Assembly: GCA_007449985.2 (NCBI GenBank)
Contig: VIIQ02000049.1
Coordinates: 186,001-250,000, forward strand
From: Desmodesmus armatus
Taxonomy: Eukaryota > Chlorophyta > Chlorophyceae > Sphaeropleales > Scenedesmaceae
Length of the DNA: 64,000 bases
Direction: 5' to 3'
Positions 55,829-64,000 of this stretch are shown piece by piece. The notes below the pieces were generated by a model. It did no database searches. It was not told the origin of the DNA and saw only the letters and a list, made by a program, of their open reading frames with translations. Every line of letters starts with the position of its first letter. The stretch's first letter is position 1. Position numbers and translations under genes: made by a program.

Positions 55829-58663
55829 GAAGAAATTAAACAACCGAATGTGCACATGTCTTGAAGTTTCCATAGAGTGTGAGGCGTTTTGGGCTCCTAC
55901 TGCTCTGCACTGCATTCAAATCGATATTATGATAGGTCAACAGAACTCTGCAGCACTTGTGCGCATCTCATGAATCTGCTGCTGCATCCTGGGAAAGCAA
56001 AAGTATTGCAGTGATCATGACGCGACGTTGCTAATGGGCACATGTCATACCTGTTGACAACCAGATACCACCGGCCCTGTCCACCAATGTTCTTGTGCCA
56101 GTATCTTGAAGCCCCCTGCCCTGCATGTTCACAGTGTGTCTGCGGTTGAGTATGATTGATTTGAATCTTATAAGAACACTTTGCATGCTGAGGTGTGCGT
56201 GGTGCAGCATGTGTTGTTGGTGTCAGTGCCAGCGGAGGCTGCAGGGTGACAGTGAAGGTGCAAAGAGGCGCAGGCTACAGCTGTGAGGTGGGCGCTGCCG
56301 TGTGGAGGGTGAGTACTGATGCTGCTCCAGGCCTGTCCGGTGTTTATGTTGTGATGGCCTCATCGTCTGGCTTAGTCTGCCTCTGCTAGCTGCAGCTGCC
56401 TGCTGTTCAGGGACAATGTCCTCCCATTCCCAATCCCACCGTACATCTTCTCTCTCTGCTCTGCTCTCTCTGCATTGTAGCATCATCCGCTTCCTGTACT
56501 GTCCACTACCTGTCTGTGCATGAAACAAGCATGAGTTGGGCTGCCAACCAGGCCGGCGCAGAGGGCATGTGTGAAAGTGGCTGGGGGGTGTCCCCATGGA
56601 ACGGGAGACCTGTGCATGCGTCAATGCGACAAGTCGTCCATATGCCAGCAGCATGGCAGCCAGCCTGAAGCTACCCTGTACCCTACCTAGCCAACACCAG
56701 TACAGTGCATGGCAAAGTTCATGCCACACCGTTTTGCGGTGTGCTCAATCACAATACAGCCAGCAGGGCCAGCCACCCAGCAAACCCACTGTGGGGCCCC
56801 CTGGCCCCCCCCCTCCCTCAAACAACGTCCACAGCTTTTGGCCCACCTATGTCCTAGCGCACTGTTGACCACCTTCTCTTCGCCACCCATGCTGAAATTG
56901 CAGATGGAGAGCTTGTCAAGGACAGTGTAGCTGCTCTGCTGCCGAGATGTGCACCACACAGCAGCACAGTGCAAACACATTGTGCGACACCCCTTGTGCC
57001 ACGCCGCGGTGCACTGCCCTTGCTCGGAGCCATGTCACATTAGGCTAATCTGCTGAGCTGTGTTGATGTGTGCCCTGTCAAGAGGTTGCTTCCAGCCGGA
57101 AATGGCAGCTGCCGGTCTGCAGATGCATAGTGGACACAAGCCAGATCTGCTGTTGGATGCGATGTCAGGCAGGTGCCGCTATCTCAACTCAACAAATGCA
57201 GCAGCCTGGCAGTTGCAGCGGCACTACTCTTTGCATGGTTAGGGCAGTGTTTCTGCTGTCAGTTGACAAATCTCAGCAAAAGCAGCCAACTTGGGCTGCT
57301 GTATGGCATAGAGGAACTGGCAGGCACCCGCTGACTAGCTCAGCGGTGTCCTGGATCTCTCACAGAGTCTGTGGGATGTCTGCTGACAGGGCTTGTTCAA
57401 CAAGTTGATAGCATTGCTGGCCGTAGTGACAACATGAAGCGAGTGACAGGCAGCTCACAGGAGACAGGGTTCCGAAAGTCATGTTTGGCCACCCCTTGCC
57501 TTGATTACCCGCCCACCCGATCAGCTGTATACACCTCCACCCAAGCACTGCAGCTATGCCGCAGGCCTGAGGCCCAGCTCTACACTGCAGGTCTTGCCCA
57601 GCCTTTTCAACGTGCGCCTGCTGTGTGGCTTGCTAGTTTGACAGGGGGTGCAGGACAGCATGGCATTGAGTGCTCCCCCCTGCATCTGGAACAGGCAGAA
57701 GTGGGCGGAAGGGACGCTCCTGAGGTGCCACTCTTGAGGCCTGACACGCTTGCAGTAGTGGCTGCTAATGTGGCCCACGTTTGACGGTCAGACAGCCCAG
57801 GAACACATGTGTTATTGAGGTGGGTTTTGGTGCATGTTGGCAAAGATTGATTTGGTGCCCAACCCAGGTGTCACTGACGGTAGCAGCACACATGCTGCCT
57901 GCCTGCCTTTTTGCAGGGTGCCACGGGCGAGACGACAGCTACAAGCATCACAGTCAGCGCCAGCCTGCTGTTGACGGCCACTACAGGGCACACGGCTACC
58001 TTGTCAGGAAGTGCATGCAGTCATCAAGCTGTGAGGGCCCTACGACACACGTGGGTGCCACGACTGCAGGCTACCAGGCACAACACCAGATCTCCAGCCA
58101 GCGTCGACCATGCCATGGTCCATGATGGACAGCACATGAAAGCAGCAGCAACAGTCATAAGCAAATGGCGTGAATGTGCATGGGGTACATGCGGGCACAC
58201 GCACGTACCGCCACATGATATGACTGCAGAGCCTGCTTTTGCTCACAGTTTATCTTTGAGATCAGCACACCATGTTCAGTGTGACTGCTGGGAGCGACCA
58301 AGCTGCAAAGGCACATGTTGCTGGTGTTGTGGGGGTTCATACATAGCACAGTGTTTCGCCAGCGGTCTGCTGCATACAACTGCCTAGTATTTACTTGCTG
58401 TCATGAACGCCTGCCAATAACAGCAGCAAGAGCCAACACCTCATCAAACTCAAGGCCTTGCTGCTATGATCCAATACATGGACATCAGCAGACCTTATGT
58501 ATGTGTAGCTGCTGCAGGGCCAACTGTAGAGGCAGACATGTATGCTCCAAAGCAAAACATGCACTGCTGTGCCTGGTGCAAGATTTCATCAACACGCTGC
58601 TGCTGACAAGAGCATATGAGTCATTGATGATGCCAACTGCAAACACTCGGTCAACCAGCCAGC
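55829..58663. other. Spacer between the H4/H3 and H2B/H2A pairs
   Basis: No complete gene is supported. A minus-strand segment at about 56830-56930 reads SSYTVLDKLSICNFSMGGEE and could be a lone exon, but no partner exons were found. Elsewhere open stretches are short and carry no recognisable sequence. Confidence 0.4.
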
Positions 58664-58681
58664 CTTTCCAGGGGACATGGT

Positions 58682-58697
58682 GGTGTCGAGAGACACC
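58682..58697 (-). terminator. Histone 3' stem-loop of H2B
   Basis: Read on the minus strand it is GGTGTC-TCTC-GACACC, 76 nt after the stop. TGGAAAG follows after 11 nt (58670-58664). Confidence 0.92.
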
Positions 58698-58773
58698 ATT
58701 TTGGGGAGGGTTGCAGCTGCCCCCTCCAGCCTCCCTGGGAAGGGAGGAGGAAGGGCACAACCACACTGCCAGC

Positions 58774-59139
58774 TTAGGCAGAGGTGAACTTGGTCACGGC
58801 CTTGGTGCCCTCAGACACGGCGTGCTTGGCCAGCTCTCCGGGCAGGATCAGGCGCACAGCGGTCTGGATCTCGCGGGAGGTGATTGTGGGCTTCTTGTTG
58901 TACCTGGCCAGGCGGGAGGCCTCGCTGGCAATCTTCTCGAAGATGTCGTTGATGAAGGAGTTCATGATGGACATGGCCTTGGAGCTGATGCCAGTGTCGG
59001 GGTGCACCTGCTTGAGCACCTTGTAGATGTAGATCTTGTAGGTCTCGGCCTTGGAGACCTTCTTCTTCTTCTTTGCGTCAGTGGTCTTCTTGGCAGGTGC
59101 CTTTGCGGGAGCCTTCTCGGCAGCCTTGGGAGGGGCCAT
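58774..59139 (-). CDS. Histone H2B
   Basis: Intronless, 121 aa. A Lys/Ala/Pro tail ([18 protein letters not shown]) is followed by the H2B fold ([58 protein letters not shown]) and the C-terminal [15 protein letters not shown], whose Lys is the usual ubiquitination site. The sequence is close to volvocine algal H2B. It is paired divergently with H2A, matching their obligate dimer partnership. A CTATAAA box lies 82 bp upstream (59227-59221). Confidence 0.98.
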   Translation of the reverse strand: MAPPKAAEKAPAKAPAKKTTDAKKKKKVSKAETYKIYIYKVLKQVHPDTGISSKAMSIMNSFINDIFEKIASEASRLARYNKKPTITSREIQTAVRLILPGELAKHAVSEGTKAVTKFTSA

Positions 59140-59394
59140 GATAGCTGTTTGCTGTGTGTTGTTGACGTACAGAGGGAGGTAGAAGTGTGTTGATGATGGT
59201 TCGACGTCAGAGGAGGAGGATTTATAGGGAATCGATTGTTGAGCAAGACTCACCGTGCCTCGGACTCAGACTCTGAGTTGAGTCTGAGGCATCGTATTGA
59301 GCGCCCTTCTGTATATAAATACCGGCGAGGCGTCTAGACAACCAATCACCATCTTATCCTTCCACCACCCTCAACAAACCAACACAAAGCAATC
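59140..59394. promoter_or_regulatory. Divergent H2B/H2A promoter
   Basis: TATATAAA at 59312-59319 serves H2A (76 bp before its ATG) and CTATAAA at 59227-59221 serves H2B. In the middle (about 59260-59291) is an inverted repeat made of CGGACTCAGACTC and GAGTTGAGTCTGAGG, the same GACTCA/TGAGTC motif as in the H4/H3 and H1 promoters. Confidence 0.75.
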
Positions 59395-59784
59395 ATGTCT
59401 GGCGGACGTGGAAAGGCAGCAGGCAAGGCCAAGGGCAAGGCCGTGTCTCGCTCAAGCAAGGCCGGCCTGCAGTTCCCCGTGGGTCGTCTGGCTCGCTACC
59501 TGAAGAAGGGACGCTATGCCGAGCGTATCGGAGCTGGTGCCCCCGTGTACCTTGCTGCTGTGCTGGAGTACCTGGCCGCTGAGGTGCTGGAGCTGGCAGG
59601 CAACGCTGCCCGTGACAACAAGAAGAACCGCATCATCCCCCGCCACATCCAGCTCGCAATCAGGAACGACGAGGAGCTGAGCAAGCTGCTGGGCACCGTG
59701 ACCATCGCCAGCGGTGGTGTGCTGCCCAACATCCACGGCTCCCTGCTGCCCAAGAAGAGCAAGGGCAAGGCTGACGCCGAGTAA
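59395..59784 (+). CDS. Histone H2A
   Basis: Intronless, 129 aa. It has the N-tail [20 protein letters not shown], the fold with [20 protein letters not shown] and [20 protein letters not shown], and the docking-domain region [20 protein letters not shown]. The acidic patch residues are present. The end SKGKADAE lacks an SQE(Y/F) motif, so this is canonical H2A, not H2A.X. Confidence 0.98.
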   Translation: MSGGRGKAAGKAKGKAVSRSSKAGLQFPVGRLARYLKKGRYAERIGAGAPVYLAAVLEYLAAEVLELAGNAARDNKKNRIIPRHIQLAIRNDEELSKLLGTVTIASGGVLPNIHGSLLPKKSKGKADAE

Positions 59785-59877
59785 ATGCTGCACTCTTGTA
59801 GTGCTGGAGCGCAGCAGTGTTGGCAGCACTGCCATGCTGGCTGCCAACACTGCTGCTGATGCTCACCCACCCAAACT

Positions 59878-59893
59878 GGTGTCTTTCGACACC
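59878..59893 (+). terminator. Histone 3' stem-loop of H2A
   Basis: GGTGTC-TTTC-GACACC, 93 nt after the stop, followed after 10 nt by TGGAAAG (59904-59910). Confidence 0.93.
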
Positions 59894-59910
59894 ACCACAC
59901 TCCTGGAAAG

Positions 59911-60852
59911 GAACCTTGGCTGGCAATTTGTGTGCTACTGGGGCGATGGACAGTCACATGCTTATGGAAAAGTGTTGTTGTCTGTTGTACATGCATGGTG
60001 GTGTGTTTGCTGCTATTTAGCACTGGATTGACGAAGGTGGTACATGCAACATGTCAATGCATAGAGTGATGCAGCATAAACATTGCACATGAGCGTCAAA
60101 AGTGTCACATGTTGCAGGGACTTGGCAGGTGTCCAGGTTTGCCCCAGCTTAGGCAGACCATGGCAATTGCACATCAGACCATGCTGCGCCATGTCCCTGT
60201 ACTTCAGCTGACAGCCGGAGCTGTGCACATTTTGCAGACAGGAACATTCACATCTTTCAAATGCTGTGCTTTTAGTGTTGCAGGCGACTGCACCCTGCAG
60301 CAGGCAGCTTCAATTGGGCCGCTATGTCATTGTGATACATTACATGACTGCTAGCCAGGTCACACATCTGCATCGTGACAACATTTGGATAAATGCCGCA
60401 TGGCAGCACCTGCCTGTTGCACACGAGGCAACACTCAACCCCAACGAACAGGATGCATGTACTGCATCCGCATGCAATCATTGCAGACAGCAACGATGTG
60501 TGTGTTGCTCCACCATGCAGCAAACTTGTGCAAGCCGTCACACCTGCCAAATTTGATGTAAGCTTGGATGTGGAGATGATGAATCGGAAGCTTGCAAGAC
60601 ATGCTAGGGTCACACATGCCTACAACACCAGCACTCAAAACCGGCTGTGATCATACAGCAGTAACCACTGGCTGTTGTCTGCAAAACAACCTGTAATGTA
60701 GGGTGCCACCTACTCAATGAAGCCTACAATACCCTATCGATTCAATACACCCCAACTTGGACACAACAGCAACAAGTATGGCTGCAGCAAATGATTGCAC
60801 CCGACAAAAACGGACACAACAAGACTATCATGAAATGCGCTGCAACTGAAGT
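59911..60852. other. Spacer after the histone cluster
   Basis: No gene is seen. It should contain the 3' UTR of the minus-strand gene to the right. No repeats stand out. Confidence 0.4.
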
Positions 60853-62420
60853 TCACAGTGGCTGGTGTGCATCCTTCAGCTTCTCCTCGCTGACCTTCAG
60901 GTTCTCCTTGATGGCAGGCGCCTCGGATGGGTTGTGGACCTGCAGCACAGGAGAGCACAGACACTGTGTGTGATGCATTGCTTGCATGCGTCCCATGTGC
61001 GCTATTTCTCACAACACATCAGCCAAGCTCTCAATGCACAACACACTGTGATAGCACGTATGCCATGAAAATGCAGACTGTATGGTTACTTGTGACCAGA
61101 GACATCAAGGGACTTCCAACTCAATTTGTTTGGATGCCACGTCTTCCCCATGATTAGCGAGGTGAAGGGTCAAAGCTCACACCTGACCCTGCCAAATTAT
61201 TCACAGTACTACGGTAGTATTGGCTCACAGCAAGCGCTGCGAACATCTCCACCACACAACTGCCCCAGCGCCACCATGGCAGGCGCTGTGCAGAGTTCAA
61301 CAGGCTGTCCTGCTCAGCATATTAGCGGTGACAGGCTGCTCGGTAGCCTCACCATCATGCCACACTTGCTGCGCTCCTCAATCCCCATCCCTAACCACCA
61401 ACAAACCCACCTCGGCTACATTTCCGGGTGCTCTGCATCACGCAACCTTGCCGCGCTCGTCAACCCCAACCGCCAACCCAACCCACCTCGGCTGACGGTT
61501 CTGGCTGCTCTGCATCGTGGTGGAGGTGCTGGATGACCTCAACGGTCTGCTTCTGCATCTCCTCAACATCGAGGCTGGGCGCCTTCTCAGCACGGATCTG
61601 TCCACACAGAGGGAAACCATGCAAATCAGCACCATCATGATCAGGTCCTACGATCCTCAATGCAAGTGATATTGGCGGCATTCAGGGCTGGACGGTGGTT
61701 TAGGCAACCACACCGTTGCGGTGCAGAGCTGTGTGGAAAGCCGCAGTAACACTATAGCGAACACTCCACCAGGAGGCTCATACCCCAGCATTGCTGCATG
61801 TCATGGACAACCATTGTCCACGGTGACCGTTCAAAATTGAGTAAGCAAACAAGCTCCATGCAGCTGACCGTCGGACACTGGCAGTATGCAGCCCTTGCAT
61901 CACACTGGTTGACTGTGTGCATTGCCTGTCCTACAGGTGGCCAATGCGCATCAGCACTCACTGCAGCCTCGGAGTCTGATGCCAGGGTGGCGTTCCAACC
62001 GGGCTGACCCGGCACAACCTCAGGGGTCTGGCCTGCAGACGGGCAGAGGACAGGCACGCGAAAGGTGTGGTGTCATCGCCATGCAAACAACACAGCATTG
62101 CCATGTAGAGATTCATGCAAGGCATGTGCACAGCAGGCATGCTTCATGCTGCTGTAGAAGGCAGTAGACACAGCTCCATGCACAGGACAGCAGAGTGCTG
62201 CTGATGATTGGCTGGAAGGGTGGTGCTCACCGGTGAGGCTACGCTGCTTCTCCCTCTCGATGATTTCGGGGTTGTTGTCAGAGGAGTGACTGCCGTGGCC
62301 CATGGCGACGACCGGGCTGGTGTGCAGGAGGCGCCTGGCAGTCGGCAGCACAACACTCAGTTCGCGCCCAGATGCCAGATGCCCAGGATGCAGGAGACCA
62401 GCAGCCAGACACCTCAGCAT
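60853..62420 (-). CDS. Small mitochondrial-type protein of unknown function
   Basis: Four exons join in frame (459 nt, 152 aa): 62420-62231, 62032-61962, 61597-61487 and 60939-60853 (TGA). Residues 1-39 have the look of a mitochondrial presequence: Leu/Arg/Ala/Ser/His, few acids, ending RRLLHTSPVVA. The rest is hydrophilic, with SDNNPEIIEREKQRSLTG, then WNATLASDSEA, VEEMQKQTVEVIQ and a helical tail KENLKVSEEKLKD. A pattern of xREKxxxL-G...LASDSEAxV..D...EEMQKxTV is familiar from small plant mitochondrial proteins without assigned function; this is recollection, not a search result. It is divergent from the gene at 62816 with 395 bp between starts. Confidence 0.7.
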
Positions 62421-62815
62421 GCTGCCTCTGCGGCAGATCAAGCAATAATTGTTTACTAAGCAAGTGAAACTGGGGCACCTCTGCACGCAAAAGGCAGAAT
62501 TGCACAGCCTGCTGTGGCTTACGTTGGTTGAGCGTGGGTAGTGGCCTTTGAGCGTCGGAAACTGAGATTTTCACGTCGAAGAGCTTCAGAATCACAGCGT
62601 GGATACAGTACTAGTCCAACTCCCTTCAATGCCTTGAGCATGCGACTGCCGAGGTTGTTGCGATGTCGTCATGATACGTCACCAGCGGGAGCTGATGACC
62701 AGGACGTCCGCTGGTGGCGTACAAAACGGCAGGGGCATGCATTTCCTGCATCAAAACACAGCACAAACAATAACCCACTCCATATACTACCACCGTACAC
62801 AAGCACAAAGCAGCC
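62421..62815. promoter_or_regulatory. Bidirectional promoter region
   Basis: It lies between the start codons of two divergent genes. No TATA box is obvious for the minus-strand gene. CATATACTACC at about 62781-62791 is a weak candidate 25-35 bp before the plus-strand ATG. Confidence 0.4.
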
Positions 62816-63962
62816 ATGGCACAGGTCCTGAAGGCAGTTGGCGATGCGGTTGGTGGGGCCGTGCAGCAAATCCAGGAGGTGCGTTGCTGTTTCCACAGCA
62901 GGAATGGCTGCATTCACGAGGCAAGCTTGCAACAAAATCGAGTGCCAAGGGCTGCAATGCATGTGGTGCTGTGCAGGTCACCGGCATTGGTAAGGATGAC
63001 AAGGCCCCCAAGGACCAGCAGGACGTGCAGCAAGAAGTTGACCAGGCCCCAGCAGGTGTGGATACCTCACACACTTGAGCACTTAGAGAAGCACATGTGA
63101 TGGACAATGCATGTGCAGCATATATGCATGTGGATGAAAAGACCTGCCTCCCCAATGAGGCCAAACAGGATGGACGCGTGCTGTCCTAGACACATGCTTG
63201 TATCTGGATACCTGCCTGCACACCGCCCTCACCCACTATCTACAACACTCCAAAAACATGTCCAGACCGCACATGAACCTTATCCCTGCCAACCTCAACA
63301 ACCTGCCCCCTCTCCCCCCTGCTGCAGGTGCTGACGAGGAGGCAGGGCCCGAGTTCACCACCACCAGCAAGGAGACAGAGCCCAGTGGTGAGGAGGTGCT
63401 GAAGACCACTCAGGATGACGTACCCCTGCCACAGGGTAATGTGGGATGACACTAGATTGATGTGGATAGGGGTTCGGGCGCCCCACACATGAGCCCAAGC
63501 GTCCGTGCTGCTTCTGTGATTTGGATTGATGGTCCGTCGTTTTGTTGCCCTGTGCACAGTTGGGCAACACTTCCGCCCTTGATGTAGGGTTGCAGGCTGC
63601 TGAGCGGCTTGTTGAACATGGTCTTATGTCAATCACCCACACTGCCCCCACAACTCCCTTTGTCCCTGCCGCCGCCCCCCATCCACCCTGCAGAGCCCTC
63701 CACCCAAGCAGACACCACACCCGCAGCTCCCGCAGAGGCCAGCAAGCCTGCAACAAAGCCCGAGCCCTCCCCAGCTGCCCCCGCCTCCACCCAGCTGACA
63801 AGGACACCCCCAGCTCCTCTGCAGAGCCTGTTGCCAGTGGCCCCATGAACCAGCTGCGCAACATGGGTGGTGGCTCCAAGCCGGCGCCACGCACCTCCAA
63901 GAAGTGGAAGCAGGACAGCACCAGCTGGTACCCTGATGCAGGAGGCGTGCTCAACCCCCAGG
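62816..63962 (+). CDS. Disordered acidic/Pro-rich protein of unknown function, incomplete at window end
   Basis: Exons by phase are 62816-62878, 62977-63055, 63328-63435 and 63694-63962, with a GTGAGT donor at the end, so the gene continues beyond the window. The peptide starts MAQVLKAVGDAVGGAVQQIQ, a short amphipathic helix. It continues with hydrophilic sequence (KDDKAPKDQQDVQQEVDQAP, EFTTTSKETEPSGEEVLKTT), then a Pro/Ala/Thr/Glu linker (AAPAEASKPATKPEPSPAAP), then a Lys/Trp-containing segment (PRTSKKWKQDSTSWYPDAGG). Exon 4 changes frame near 63794: the Pro-rich linker is in one frame and ADKDTPSSSAEP onward in another. One base appears to be missing there. I do not recognise the family. 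Confidence 0.6.
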
Positions 63963-64000
63963 GTGAGTTGCAGCTTCATTGGCTGGGTATTGCTGATTGT

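Overview
The window is nuclear DNA of a green alga, most likely Chlorophyceae (Chlamydomonadales or Sphaeropleales). Genes are split by many short GT-AG introns, most of which end in CTGCAG. Glutamine, alanine and serine (CAG/GCA/AGC) tracts are abundant, TGTAA poly(A)-like signals occur, and the core histones resemble volvocine types with lineage-type 3' stem-loops instead of poly(A) signals. No bacterial operons, rRNA genes or CRISPR arrays are present. All exon models below were built by hand from reading frame and splice-site phase. They are internally in frame but have no transcript support.

Layout. (1) 0.1-18.1 kb is a diverged tandem segmental duplication about 11.7-12.3 kb apart. Each copy carries a DUF760-type exon followed by a seven-exon gene for an unrecognised cysteine-rich secreted protein. 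The upstream secreted-protein copy has lost one base and its TATA box, and the downstream DUF760 copy has an internal deletion. The spacer (6.4-12.4 kb) holds a broken PHD finger, Q-rich broken coding sequence and long palindromes. (2) 18.9-43.9 kb carries three genes collinear on the minus strand. In transcription order they are a queuosine-salvage glycosylase (QNG1/DUF2419, 326 aa), a Pol5/MYBBP1A-type nucleolar protein (1617 aa) and a P2-type cation ATPase (1066 aa, 22 exons). An intron-containing tRNA-Tyr(GTA) lies on the same strand inside the largest QNG1 intron. (3) 44.2-46.1 kb holds an SLC35/TPT-type transporter, divergent from QNG1. (4) 48-50.7 kb holds a small unknown gene and an orphan, interrupted exon. 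(5) 52.2-59.9 kb is a histone cluster: H1, the divergent H4/H3 pair and the divergent H2B/H2A pair. All five genes share a GGTGTC-N4-GACACC stem-loop and a TGGAAAG element 10-11 nt after it. (6) 60.9-64 kb holds a small mitochondrial-type protein gene (minus) and a disordered-protein gene (plus) that leaves the window and carries an apparent one-base frameshift.

Main points for follow-up are the tRNA-Tyr nested in the queuosine-salvage gene (tRNA-Tyr is a queuosine substrate), a short mobile element with 13-15 bp target-site duplications and a paralogous empty site, the histone downstream element, and the atypical ion site and large P-domain insertion of the ATPase.
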